A stretch of 64,000 nt of DNA from Xylocopa sonorina (lineage: Eukaryota; Arthropoda; Insecta; Hymenoptera; Apidae): assembly GCF_050948175.1 (NCBI RefSeq), contig NC_135200.1, forward strand, positions 13,073,001 to 13,137,000, read 5' to 3'. Below the pieces are notes generated by a model. That model was not told the DNA's origin. It saw only the letters and a program-made list of their open reading frames with translations, and made no database searches. The position numbers and the translations under genes are program-made. Below are positions 52,046-64,000 of the stretch, piece after piece. How positions within the stretch are numbered: the stretch's first letter is position 1; every line of letters starts with the position of its first letter.

Positions 52046-52153
52046 AAAATGGCTTCCCGTTTAAGGGCTGGTGTTGTTATCATTATTAATGGCACGGTGT
52101 ACAACTATTAATATCGCAAAACACTTATGAAATAGACAGATATGATATCTTTC

Positions 52154-52159
52154 TTTATT
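52154..52159 (-). terminator. Polyadenylation signal AATAAA, RabGAP1
   Basis: Reads AATAAA on the minus strand (plus strand tttatt in tctttatttcaataa). It is the most distal good hexamer before the HEN1 3' end. Confidence 0.45.
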
Positions 52160-53038
52160 TCAATAATAGTGGAATGACATTACAAGGTGTACAGTGATAC
52201 ATATGTAATAACCTATATCTTTACATGACTTGTTAGTAGCTTACCTCTCTATAATGTATATATCCTTTTTTTTTTATTTTTAGTATTTACAGAAAGTAAA
52301 TTTGTGTTCCATATAAGATGCAGAATCATTGTTGGCTATCGTATGAGATACTAGAGTGATCATAAACTTCGCTTTCGTTTCTGTGTACACATTACGTGGT
52401 GAATATCGCGTTAAACAAAAAAATCGAACCGTAGGGTACGCGCGTTACCAATTTCAAATGGAAACAGAGAAAAAGGGGGACGATCGTTACCAATCTCATC
52501 CGTAAAGTTTACGATGCAAGATAATGGCACGATATCGATTGCTGATACTATAAATTGATAATTCACAGTACGAGCGGCACGGAATATGTGTAGTGAATGG
52601 TTACAGAAATCAAATGGCACTAATCAGAAAGCCAGATTTAGGATCGGAAATATTTCCCATACATTCACGGATATTGTTTGCTCGGTTTCATTGTTTACGT
52701 CGCGAAACAGTTTTACTAAACATTTGATTAAGGATTCTAACTCGAAGTAGTGCCTTAACGTAATTTATGGCCTTGAGTCCATTTTGTGTAGACTTTGTCA
52801 GAATGAAGCATAAATGGCAATGAAATACAGCTTTAAGCGACACGTGTCGTTTACCGCGACATCGAAAACTTATAGAATAAAATAAAAATCTTACAAAAAA
52901 AAAAAGAAAGAAAAAAGAACGAAGTAAACAAAAAATATATTTTATAGCGCAAAGGACTGTAATTAATTTTACGTTCCGTTATATCGTTCAGCTGGTAATG
53001 GACGCCTTAACCGTCGCAGTATTATTTCAAACAGATTT

Positions 53039-53039
<1 letters not shown>

Positions 53040-53071
<32 letters not shown>
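53040..53071. repeat. TA dinucleotide microsatellite
   Basis: About 15 TA units with one TG interruption, in the RabGAP1 3'UTR. Confidence 0.9.
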
Positions 53072-53638
53072 TAACAACTTGAGATAACAAAATTATATAC
53101 AACAATTAAAGAATACACGAAACATTTTCTTCTTCATGTGCTATGGAACTCGTCGCGGTTTAGAGTTGCCCGTGAAAGCGCGTACGTCAATTAGTATCGT
53201 CATATACGGTATTGTACTCGGTTAAAGTAAGATTCGAGCAAACGAAAAACACCGGACACGTATTTATTTTGGAATGTCACCGCGATGAATCGATAGAAAA
53301 AAAAAAAAGAAAAAAAGTAAACGAAACTGTAGACATACGATCGGTTTCGCATGATCCGAATTTTAAAGCTGGAAAATCGTCGACCTCTGAATTTGTTACG
53401 TTTGTTAGTTGCCTGAGAGTACTATTTATGTACAATAAATTCTATAGCACTTCTATTTTCCACGTCTTAGACTAGTTTCATACAAAACGTAGTGAACTTA
53501 TCGCTAACATCTATCATAATATTTTGCGTTTCTATATGTGCCTCTTAGTCACTTAATATAGGAGTTTTCCGATTTCACGCAGAATCTCTTATTAAAGCAA
53601 TAGAAGACTGATTTCAAAAGTAATATCGATCATTTACA

Positions 53639-53836
53639 GACGAAATACGCGGTAAAAATGAGTATACCATAAGAGAATTTAAGAAGTATCAACAAAGAAT
53701 ATCTCTAGATCAATATCAGTACTGCAAGATAAAGTTGCCATCGCTAAAAAAGAAAAAAAAAACCAGAAAAGAAGCAAGTGAGGAACCTGACGAAAAGTAT
53801 ACCGTGAACAGACCAAGTAGAGAATACTACATGTAA
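53639..53836 (+). other. Plus-strand open segment with exon-like acceptor, antisense to RabGAP1 3'UTR
   Basis: After an acceptor-like tttacag (AG 53638-53639; the frame also stays open back to 53624), a frame runs 65 codons to a TAA at 53834-53836. It has a charged, coding-like composition: IREFKKYQQRISLDQYQY, then a Lys run, then EASEEPDEKYTVNRPSREYY and a final Met. It has no ATG near its 5' end, so it would have to be a terminal exon of a plus-strand gene. I find no partner exon and recognise no family. Chance openness in AT-rich DNA, or an old exon relic, are alternatives. Confidence 0.2.
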
Positions 53837-54064
53837 TCATGGACGTACATTATGTATTCGAATTTGTGTTTGAAATAGGTCTCTTTCTTGTAACGTAAGA
53901 ATTCTTCCTCCAACAATTCGCCTGGTTAAAGTAACTTCATTTTAATACGTGTGTAGAATATATCATATAATTAAGTTTGTTCATCTACTTGAAAATATCC
54001 CTCCGTTCGTTCAAAACGCGCATTATACACGTGCATATGCAGTTCAACGGGGTTACTTACTGCA

Positions 54065-57000
54065 TCACACAGCTTCTTTGAGGTTGTCACGAGTCTCGCG
54101 ACTACGGGAATGTATCAAGTGATGCATTTCACCTCCTGGCGCGCTGTCCCGTCTCAAGTCTTTCATCAACAGAGGAGGCATTACTTCTCTCTTATTCGCC
54201 GCCTCTTTAATGCTCGACAGCGTCTTGCTGAGCCACGGCCAGCTATTTTTCGCCGCTTGAAGCTCGGAGGCGGTCGCGTGCAACTGATGCGTCAGATCCT
54301 AGAAAAGAAGCCCAATCTCGTGGCACTAATTCCAAAGGGAAGCCCACTTCAATAACAGCGGATAACCGTTTATTTTACCCACCTGATTTCTACACTCGGC
54401 CTCGACGTGGGCCAGCTTCGTTTGGGCCAACTCCAATTCCAATTCGCGCACCCTCTCCTGCACTCTGTGCAACTCTATACGGTTTTCTAAAGGGTGCGCA
54501 ATGTCTGCCAATATATTCGACGAGTCCATTATGCAACTCCTACACTTTTCACATTTCGATACCTTAGACTACAACGTACAATCGTTTAGAAAACATCGCA
54601 GAACGATCGAGTCTGACTTCCTACGTGGTCCAAACTTACCCGCAGTTCGCTAAGCGTCGACTTCGCCGCATTGTAGTCGTCTTCTAAACGTTGGCAAATC
54701 TGAAACAAGCGCTTAAGCTGAACACGATCGAATGGGACCAATCGTACGATAAACATGATATGTTCGCGGATATACGTACCTGTTTGTATTCAGCGATAAT
54801 AACGCTGCTTCGCCGACTTTCCGCCTCTGCCCTCGCCACCTCTCGTTGCAGCATGTCCTTTACTTGAATCAATTCAGCCTCTAGTCTCTGTTTCTCCTCC
54901 TCGTTCCTCGCCACCGTACCGCGTAATTGTTCTACCTCGTTACTGTACTCGTCCGCATTCTCTTGGGCCTCTATTTACCGCAAATAAACATCACGCGTTA
55001 ACTTGTACTTCCGTACACCTCGAAACGATACTTTGTTTGAACACATTATCACAAGAGTTAAATATAATGTGGATACATCTGTGCACGTTTACAATCGTGT
55101 CGTGGCTTTCCATAGGTGGAACGACGATTCGAGTATTCCAAATTGTAATTACGTAATAAGGGCTGTTAAAATATAATCTTACTCTTTATTGGTGTCCGCG
55201 CAATATGGCTCATCGTTGAAAACGAATGGTTTCAATGTAAGTGGCGGACACGCGATATCTTGCAAAAGCAGATACCACTGTCCGACTACATATTCTTTGT
55301 GTGCAGAACATACCGTCGCCAATTTTAAACTGCTGGCACAGCTGTTAAGCAGATACGTTTGTTACCTACCATAGCTCGTAAGCGTGCAGATAATGTCACT
55401 GATAAATGAAATTTGAACGCGTACACGTTATAACGGACGGTAAACGAATACGTCCATGGCTATGCAATGTTTTATTTCACTTGGCTATGGGGACTATGCA
55501 GTTGATTGTTAACTGATCTCACGAATCCAAGTAATCGCAAATGAACGATTCTTCCTCGTGGCGATTAACGATCATTTTTAGCACCTGTTAACCCTTGTAA
55601 GCTTCAACAACTTTGTATTACGAATTTCTTGTCAAAGTTACCCGACCACCGTATCGCGCAAAAGCATCAAACAAATTTGAAACGATTTCAAGATAATTCG
55701 TACGAGATAATTCCATTGTTTTGCAGTTAGTTATAAAACGAAAGCTAGAAGCGTTTGTACCTAAATACGTTTACCATGTACTGCATGCAATTCCAAAAAT
55801 TGAAGCAAGATACGAAAGAGCAAGAGTGTGAGGAAACAGGATATGCATAGGTAAATTGACAAAATTAAAAACGATATTCTAAACGGAAGAATTTATTTTC
55901 AATAAGGAAAAATAAATAAATTTCTTTTTATAAAAATTGGTACACTGGACAGTATACAAACCACTATAGCTGGATAAACGCGAACAAATATTATTACAAA
56001 CAACACAAAGTTGAGGAAATTTACAAATGTTACAACATAAACAATTTGATTGAAAAAAGAAGAAAAAGAAATAATCATATCAATGTACTCTAAGTACACC
56101 TTTTAGAGAGTGCTTTCCTCTTGCAACAAGTGACGTTGTTATAGTCTGTGACTCATTAGCATTTGCAAACAAAATACCCGCATTAAGCGTAGCACAACCA
56201 GTGAAAACAAAAAGTGTATTTATTCTGCAAGGTGTATCTCACTATAATACAATAGCTACGTATGATATTTCAACCAGTTTATTGGATCCAAAGAAATTCT
56301 AATTCTATTTACAATCAGAATGACAATACTCTTAATGGTACGATGGAATCGTGAACTGTTCGAGACTGAACCACGGTACACGTACACGGCAATACAAAGA
56401 TATCAGTGTACATATATTTCATAATTCATCAACCGGTTGAAACCTCATGCTCGTGCACAATTATCACTGAATCACATTTTATCAGCGCATTTACACAGCT
56501 TGCTATTCTATGCCGAACACATAACATCACCGCGAGAAATTACGCGAAATCGAATAAAATATGAAAATAAAAATTTTACTTATGTAGAAGTACAAAAGGT
56601 ACTTACAAAACAAAAAAGTCAACAAAATCGAACTCATCGTTCAAATACTTATTATCTTTTCTCGTATACTTTACTATATAATCCTTGTGCTCCGCATTAT
56701 ATTAAGAATTATACATATATATATATAGCATTCAAACCACCACCCATTTTGTGCAATAAACTTTCTCACCGACATCTATTACACTGTAAACATTAAATTT
56801 TATTGCGAAGGAAAATTATTCACTCGAATAACTCCTTCGCAAGACTAGATGGACACGGTTTACGCTTTGATGTGTAACCATGAAATTGTGTCATGTAACA
56901 AAGGTAAGAAATACTTTTTGTCTTGTATAGAAAAAAAACCAGCTACGCATTATTAACATCAATATGATGTATCCTTTTTTTCTCATTTAGTAATTAATAG

Positions 57001-60000
57001 AACGTTGTTGATTAGCTTCAAAACTTGGGACTAGTACAACTTTCATTAACTTTAATACTCGTCTCTAAACAATCGAAAATAAATTGTTAAACGATCACGA
57101 CCGAAATGTTTCAATTAATTAGAAACCAAATCTATAAAGCTCCAGTACAACAAAATTAAATTTACAATTATACGATAGCACTTTCGATCTTATACAGACT
57201 GCACATGCACATGAGACAGTAAGTATCATGTTTTACACGATTGTCAAGTGTACAGATATTAATGATTATTTGCGTGATTTAAACATAAAATATGAAATTA
57301 CCTTTTAGTGTCATAAATTCTGCTTCATACTTCTTTAGTTTCTTCAGAGTAACCGAACAGGCTAACTTCATGACATACCGCGACACTTCTTCATTTCGGC
57401 AACGTTTCGGCAAATGCACTCGAAAGTATTTTAATATACTTTCGAAGTCGAGTTGGAGCAGTTCTTTTTTGCACAACTGGAGAAACAGATTTCTCCTGGT
57501 GATACAATTTTATCAAAGCATTAACATTGTTTGAATAAAAAAAACACACCTACCATTAATAACGCGAGGGCTACTTGAAACAGTGTATCGAGTCCTTGCA
57601 AAAGAAATACATCCAAGATATGGAAAACAAGATAAAGTGGAAATCTGGCTGTAAACAAAGTTAAAAACCATTGTGCGGCGAACATATGCGTCTCTACACC
57701 GCGATCGCAAAAGTGTTTATAAAGTTCTGGCAGCTGATCCTAAAAGAGTTAACGATAACAGCGGATAATATAAATGTTACAATCGTACGTACATGATCGA
57801 GTGAAATATATTACGAACCTCTATTAATCTATTAAGCTGATAAAATCTCATATGGAGGTTGTCAAACCTATCCTTGTACAAATCTCTTAGACCATAATCG
57901 TACATTAATTTAACCAGAACACAGAAAGCTTGTTCCTCCGGCATCTACAAGAAATACCTAACGTTTTTCTTCTCATTAAATACCCTAATAAATCGCTACC
58001 GTGAATGCACGTGCATATCTTACAAGTATCAAATGCTGGGTGGTAACTACTTACGTGAAGCAATAAACTAGCAACTAAAAAACTAAGTCCTTGACAATAT
58101 CCAACTTCCTCATCGTATACCGCGTACGCTTTGTTTATTCTGTACAAGGAATCTTGTCCTAAACCACCTGTTTCTTTGAAAAAGTCATGGGCAGGAAATG
58201 TTCTATTAATATCTCTCAAAATAACGCTTTCGCAATTGCTCTCCTATAAGTGTAACGTGATATAATTATCAAACGAAGGTAGCCTTGCATTTCCATGTAA
58301 TGCTTTCACTTACCTTAGTAATTAAAGTCCTATATCTATCCATCATCTCTTGTGAATTATCACAATTACTTAGACGCTGCCATACCTCGCCGCGTAAAGC
58401 TTCGGGAATACCTTGCTTTGCGAGCTTTATAAGAAGCTTTGGACGTTGTTCGTTAACTCCCCAGCTACCTAGAACTTCCGCCCAATTAGCTAATTCGTCT
58501 GCGGAACAATCTTTCGATACCTCGCCAGTACCACTTAACATTGGTTCGTCTCCGTCTGTCAATATAAAGGTATATTCGATATATTCTTTAGCTTTTTTTC
58601 GTTCATTAAAAACAATCGAAAAATTTGTTGAACCTGAATCGATCTCTTCTTTGGGCGTAAGTGTATCAATGCTGGTTAAGGAAGGCGATCGAATCAATGA
58701 TGCTAAATTAAGAGCAAGGTTTAGCCTATTTCTATCCAGCTCTCCTGAAGTTTCTATACTTTGTACTTCATAGTGAACTTCTGTTCCATCTCCAGATATT
58801 ATCTAAAGATGATAAATGCGCATAGAATTAGTGAGGTCAACGGGATGAACAAAATGTTGCTTATGATCGATTATTTCTTCTTACTTCTTTCGAATTAAGA
58901 TAGAATTGTTGTACAAGGTTTCTTTTGTTAAGATACCAGAACCTTTCGTTTTGTGGGAATACTTTAACTAACGTTTCAATTATGAATCTGACTGGTTCTC
59001 GAATACCGCGAATTACTAAATCAACAGCGACTGTCATGTAAATTTTCCCTTCCCTGGGAGTTTCGATATTAAGAGCCTCCAGGGCTGGATCTGCAGGATC
59101 CCAGTGTCCGTGTATATTGTAACATTGTTTATCTTGAATCAGCGGACCAGCATTCACTTGCTGGAAATAATACTTTCTTGTTACAAAACTTATTAACAAC
59201 AGATATTTAATGTTCATATGTTTCATTTTACCATTTCGAGCAGACGCATGTCGCTGTGTTTAACGTTGCGACCAGGGCTAACAAGAACTCCAAAGCATCT
59301 TTCAACTTCAAGAGTAATTCCTCCTTCCTTGCTGGATACTTGTTGGATAGTTAAACATACTTGTTTCGCTATGTTACTTCGTAGTTTGAAACAACTTCTG
59401 TCTTTAGGAACTGTACTAAAACCACCCTTTCCATCTTCTTCCTTGACTTCCATTGTTACTTCAAAAATAAATACTCGAGAATTAGTTTTTTCACTACCAA
59501 TATTAAAGCCATTGAAATCACTTCCTGTTAGAGAACTAGTCATGGATCGTGGTATTCTATGAAATGCTTTGGAGAAGCAAGCGGAAACTTGTCCTACCTA
59601 GAACAAATAGTAACATTTATACATTCCGTTTAAGATGCGATACGATTTTATCGAAATGCATTTATCGAACGTACAGCTTCTGGTATGTCGCACCGAAAAA
59701 CGTGACACTGATAAATAGCAGATTCCAATGTATCCCCGTGTGACCATGTAAAAGCAAAACATGCCGCGCATGGACCAGTACTATCACCACGTGCGTAAAA
59801 CAAGATTCGTTGTACTTCGTAGTGCGCCATTGGTTGTTGGGTAGTAGCGTCGTATAAACTGTCGTAAAACATAACGACTCGCAGATTAAAATGACAACTA
59901 ACGTTATGTTAAAATATTTGTCAATTGTACGTACACAACAGAACCTTGAGAACTGCTAGGCACAGAAACAGATACTTTGATTCCTAGATTAAGAGACTGT

Positions 60001-60671
60001 TCTGCATTTAGTATGTTCATGTTACGCTGTATCTCACATTCTGATTTTGGTGCGTTTATTGCTGCCGATCCCAAATAAGTTACCCCATTAAAAATAGTAC
60101 ACTCTTGTTGAACGTGTGCCAGAGAATTTATTTCTATAAAATGAAACAAATTGTGATCTACGTTTGGAAACCTGCTAAAACACCGCCTAAGTCCATCGTG
60201 AAGAATTAACAGTAACTTATACCTTCATCAGTATAATCTTCCGGTTTCATAATGTCCTGTTTTTCAGACGTAACTAAACACGAACTTACATCATAGAATT
60301 TGCTTTGTCCCACTTTTTTCGCCTTTTGTTGATTTTGTTGTACACTGCTGACAATTTTATAGTCATTACTTTCCATCTTTGAGTCTTCTGTCAATACCTG
60401 CAATTTTTTATCACTCGCTCAGATAATAATAGATACGCGATGTCATGGACAATGTAGATTATAGCTTGTTGTTCATTCAATAATACAAGTGTATACAAAC
60501 CTCGCGAAGATTATTTTGAAGATCTTCGAAATTACCGTTGTTAGCAATTTTTAACATCGGTAATTCAAGCAGTGTTTGCTGCTGTTTTCCATTGCCTCTA
60601 TCATTTACAAATTCATATTCGTCACTTGTCGCCACTGATTCCATTGATTTAACACTCATGCTATCCTCCAT
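54065..60671 (-). CDS. RabGAP1: Rab GTPase-activating protein 1 (TBC domain, GAPCenA family)
   Basis: Accelerates GTP hydrolysis by Rab proteins in membrane traffic and centrosome-linked functions. Fifteen exons join in frame: 60501-60671, 60223-60397, 59945-60133, 59675-59877, 59232-59597, 58885-59160, 58314-58802, 58055-58243, 57819-57944, 57554-57739, 57302-57476, 54780-54970, 54640-54699, 54383-54562 and 54065-54298; about 1069 residues. Domains in order are PTB (about 120-250, with VTYLGSAAINAP), DUF3694 (about 285-450), TBC (about 590-790) and coiled coil (from ~850). The dual-finger residues are intact: I-L-R-D-I-N-R (R637) and Y-C-Q (Q674). KCEKCRSC (935-942) lies in the tail, and the end resembles vertebrate RABGAP1 (ELELELAQTKL, QAAKNSW). 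Start ATG 60671 is the first Met of the exon's acidic N-terminus. A linker of about 45-50 residues found in vertebrates after the TBC domain was not located in the 2.3 kb intron. Confidence 0.95.
54971..57301 (-). other. Largest RabGAP1 intron, possibly hiding an unseen exon
   Basis: 2.33 kb, AT-rich. The flanking exons (ending at 57302 and starting at 54970) are both phase 1, so direct splicing keeps the frame. Vertebrate relatives carry an extra Glu/Arg/Leu-rich coiled-coil segment at this point. I searched both ends and the interior by eye and saw no convincing match. Confidence 0.6.
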
Positions 60672-62440
60672 AACTATGTCTATAACATAGCATAGAAAAT
60701 TCTTGTCATTTAACGAACAAGAATAGTGTGAATATAATTTAATGTAACAATTTGACACACAGATATATGTGCGCATATATATAGATACGCATACGTGTAT
60801 GCATACAGGTATGCACTTAAGTAAATATATGTTACACAACTAAAAGTAATACAACAAATGATCGTAGGTGCTAATGATTAAGTAAAGAAAAAAAAAGACA
60901 AAAAGAAAAACGCAATGTTCCAGTATCTAATCGATGTTACATACATCTACATAATAAAACTAATTGCACATTCACTATAAATAGAAGACAGGCTATTTGC
61001 ACTCTATTTATGGAATAAGATGAAATAAAAAGGAAGAAGATTTGAGTTGGTTCTCACGAATGATCGCACTTTACTCACTATATCTCTCGAGTACAATTCA
61101 ATTTTTATTTTTAGTAACCATTGAATACCATTTGTGCAACGGGTTCGATGCAAACAATCGGAACGGACGGGAATAATTCCCACTTCTGACAGGGGTCCGC
61201 CTAACGATCGGTGTTTAACCTCGTAATTTATCAGCGCGACTCATTTGAATACGAGCAAAATAATACACTGCACCGAGATCGGGAAAGCAAAACAAGCTTC
61301 GCTCGTACAAAGTTCGACGCGACATCACTAAAAAGCACACTAACTCGAATTGCTGATGTTGATTCGCCAGTCAAAGGTAGTTCAGATCATCTGAATCGCA
61401 TCCTCAAGCGAGCTTGTTCACGCCTCGATTTTCGTCGCCGCACGCTTTATAGCTGCTCGGTTTTATTCGCACCCCCAGCAAAGCGCTGGGATTTACCCTC
61501 TCGCTGGATCGAGAACCTGAAGGGACACCGGCGCCTCTTCTCGCGTTACTGTTCATTAAACCCACGGACACACCCCGATTCCACGATCCACGCATCGATC
61601 TAACCACGTTCCAACGATTTTCCCGTTAAATCAGTGAACAATTGCATGATTTCAACCGCGAGAGGAATAATTCGGTTTGACAGAAAAGTCAACCTCGGCG
61701 TCAGCCATTTCACCACTAAGCTCCCGGAAGTCCGCTCTGCTACGACGAATTGCGGACGAGCCGCCTCGGACCGCGCAACAACTTCGAACCGATTTTCCTC
61801 CTTTGTCCTCCTCATGCGGATTAACCCGTTTTCCTTAATTACGTCCGCGTACTATCGTGTTGTGTAACGATATAAAAGCTCGCGCGTTCCTTTTTTTTTT
61901 TACAAAAGACACCGTCTGTTACGAAAGATGTCGTTTGTACAAATAGTGAGTACAAGATTTTCAATTTCTCTCTTGTTACACTTGTGTATACATACATTAA
62001 GAGATTGATCAAACTAGTTAGAATGATTCGTTTCAAAATTATAAGCAATCTAAATATCATTGCTCTTTACGTATTTTCTTTCATTCGTTTAGAATATACG
62101 ACAAAACTGTGCAGTTAAGAACTTGGTTATGTAGATACATTCATATGTAAGATTAGCATATAGAATTTCGTAATCTATATAATTACGTGCAATTACTTGC
62201 TATGTTATGTGTACAGCGTTCAGCGATGCAAATGACGTAAAAATTACTAGGTTGCATCGTAAAGTGCTCCTCCTTATTTAACAACAATCCGAACGGTATC
62301 GCGTTACATTTGAATTTAAATACCACTCGGCTTTCCCCTCGAAGCGTCAATTTTGATTGGCGAAAATATTGTTCGTTATTATCGAGGAAACAAAAATTAT
62401 TCGATGCTAGTGACATGACTAACGACTAATAACAGAACGG
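60672..62440. other. RabGAP1 5' flank: no supported coding gene
   Basis: AT-rich to about 61.1 kb, then a CpG-rich patch (61.2-61.8 kb) that may hold the RabGAP1 promoter. A minus-strand TATAAA sits at 61451-61446 in ccgagcagctataaagcgtg, but no first exon could be tied to the coding exon at 60671. A 77-codon minus-strand ORF with a true ATG (62183-62416) abuts the next promoter. It has no recognisable family and is not called as a gene. Confidence 0.4.
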
Positions 62441-62446
62441 TATCGG

Positions 62447-62770
62447 CCAATCGGAACGCGCGTCTCACTCGGCGCGCGTGTGAGGCGCGACCAATGAGAC
62501 GCGCGGATGAACGCAGCTTGCGCGGACACGACGACAGGTGGCGTCGCGTCTCTGCCGAGCGAACTAGAGTCGCGATGCGTCAGTTCACAGACGACCTCCG
62601 TTCCGTCGGATGTGAGGAAGCTTTTTTGTCTGGGAAAATTGTCGGGTTCTCTTATCGAGATTCGTTGTAAATTTTGTGGTTTCCCGAGAGAACGAGTTCG
62701 TAACCATGAGAAGTGTTAGAATGTGCGAGGTCGGCTAGCATCGGTGGTAGCGGGGACAAGTCGAAGACGA
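62447..62770 (+). promoter_or_regulatory. CpG-rich promoter and non-coding first exon of a downstream gene
   Basis: Two CCAAT boxes (62447-62451 and 62491-62495) lie in very CpG-rich sequence, followed by an initiator-like TCAGTT at 62580-62585. A donor gacga|gtgagt occurs at 62770/62771. This suggests a first exon of about 62581-62770, whose only ATG frame is a short uORF (62706-62738, MRSVRMCEVG). The coding part would lie beyond 64000. The two CCAAT boxes and the adjacent minus-strand ORF leave room for a divergent promoter. The assignment is from motifs only. Confidence 0.35.
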
Positions 62771-64000
62771 GTGAGTACAATTCAGAGCTGTCTACTCTTT
62801 GCTTTTTTTTTCCCCCCCGTTTGCATCGGTTTTCGAACGGGCGTCGCGTATATCGTTGATTATCCGGCGATCTGTCGGGATTTAGTCGGCGTCGATGCTC
62901 GTTTCTCGTTCTCGCGGACCGTACGGTCTGACGGATCAGCGAACGAAAACTCGTACGGTTCCCCGGGACGTCACGCAACGGCCACACGAAACGAGAGGTT
63001 ATAAAGTCAAGACGAGAATTGTCCCGCACCTGCCATCATGAGACGATAGTTTTGTATTTCCGCGAGGCATCCGATTGTTGTCCCTTCGAATTGTTTCTAG
63101 TCTCGGTGCACCGCGCGTTCTCGCGGTGTGCCTTTAAACTCGCGGAAGCATCGAGAAAATATTGACAATACGGTAGACCGTTTCGAAATACCATTCTTCG
63201 CGTTTGTTCCGTAAAAGAAAAAAAAAAAAAAGAAAATACCGGACCCTGTGTACACTTGTGCCAACGCGATACACGACAGTCGCGTTTTATGCGTTCAGAT
63301 AAACCCCTTTTGACAGGAGGAGGAACTGCGTGGTAATTGGCGACGATTTATCAAGAAATACGAATATCGATATACCCCGAATCTATCACTGGTAATAGGC
63401 GAACCAATGGAAACGATACATCACTTGTTTATACCCGTGTAATTTTATCTTTAGAAATGTTCAATGTCAATTGGAAAATGTCATCGCGATTATTCACGCG
63501 TCCCTTCTAGCCGGCCACACGCGTTATTCGCTCTAGATCCGAAAATAGACGAAACCATTTCGATTACGGTGTACACGCAGGATTGTCTTCGCTCGTTTCC
63601 CGGTGTTTTTCGCGTGCCGCAAGGTTAGCCGAAATATAATAATTCGCCTGACGCGTTTCTCTCGATTCGACGCTCGTACATCTCGCGTGTTAAACAAACG
63701 ACGAGCGTGGTGGTGGTGGACACGTGACAGACGGTTTGTTTAAACAAAAATGCTGCGGCGGAAACGCGAGCAGTGCCGCGTCGTTGGACCCGAAGACAGG
63801 TAGTTTAGATAACGTCGCGAGAGACACAGTTCGAGATGGACTATTCGTGAAAATTCTAACGTTCCTTATCGTTTTTTACCAATCACCTGTTCGCGATATT
63901 ACCGCGTGTCGTTTTAATTACCGCGCGCGATTAAGAAGTTACACCATTCCGTATCTCGTATCGCGTTGCGTTATCATAGTTTGCGAAATATTCGGAAGAA
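62771..64000. other. No gene seen; probably first intron of the downstream gene
   Basis: CpG-rich at first, then mixed composition, with a poly-A run near 63219-63232. No frame here resembles a known protein. Confidence 0.4.

Larger units (their letters stand above)
52130..54064 (-). other. RabGAP1 3'UTR
   Basis: Minus-strand sequence downstream of the RabGAP1 stop (54065-54067). AATAAA on the minus strand occurs at 52154-52159 (plus-strand tttatt) and at about 52273-52278, so the 3'UTR may be up to 1.9 kb. It is AT-rich, with a TA microsatellite at 53040-53071 and A/T homopolymers. A plus-strand open segment at 53639-53836 runs antisense within it. Confidence 0.5.

Noticed and set aside
53212..53475. 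Plus-strand 87-codon frame in the RabGAP1 3'UTR
   Set aside because: It begins at a non-ATG codon, runs through A-rich low-complexity sequence, and has no recognisable family.
55192..55250. Inverted GTGTCCGC/GCGGACAC 8-mers in the RabGAP1 intron, possible small mobile element ends
   Set aside because: The repeats are only 8 bp, with no target-site duplication or further similarity seen; chance is likely.

Overview
The window looks like nuclear DNA of an insect, most probably a hymenopteran (bee, ant or wasp). The grounds are: intron-rich genes with short GT-AG introns (70 to about 300 bp) beside very long ones, animal gene families (HEN1 RNA methyltransferase, RabGAP1), and a strong excess of CpG over the first ~45 kb (12 CpG in the 60 bases 2581-2640), as is typical of low-methylation hymenopteran genomes. 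There are no operons, and I see no CRISPR arrays, no rRNA or tRNA genes, and no transposase or reverse-transcriptase reading frames.

Layout. (1) 1-40011: about 40 kb of CpG-rich DNA with no exon I can support firmly. It is best read as a long intron or 5' region of the plus-strand gene that follows. It holds a striking juxtaposed acceptor/donor (recursive-splicing type) at 20820/20821 and a phase-compatible candidate exon at 32462-32525. (2) 40012-44252, plus: the last four coding exons of a coiled-coil protein, tentatively quick-to-court-like, followed by a ~2.3 kb AT-rich 3'UTR with microsatellites. (3) 46959-51266, plus: a complete HEN1 small-RNA 2'-O-methyltransferase gene in five coding exons, with an intact catalytic E-x-x-E-H...H set and an exceptionally long, acidic, disordered C-terminal tail. 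(4) 54065-60671, minus: a Rab GTPase-activating protein 1 gene in 15 coding exons (PTB, DUF3694, TBC, coiled coil), lying tail to tail with HEN1. (5) 62447-64000: a CpG-rich promoter with two CCAAT boxes and a non-coding first exon of a plus-strand gene whose coding part lies outside the window.

Base composition changes near 45 kb, from CpG-rich ~50% GC sequence to AT-rich sequence. The HEN1/RabGAP1 pair sits in the AT-rich part.

How the genes relate: I see no shared pathway. HEN1 methylates the 3' ends of piRNAs/siRNAs, RabGAP1 switches off Rab GTPases in membrane traffic, and the coiled-coil gene has no clear biochemical role. The least ordinary items are the HEN1 tail with its cluster of tryptophans in an acidic setting, the recursive splice site, and a plus-strand open segment antisense to the RabGAP1 3'UTR. 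I found no convincing new multi-gene system.
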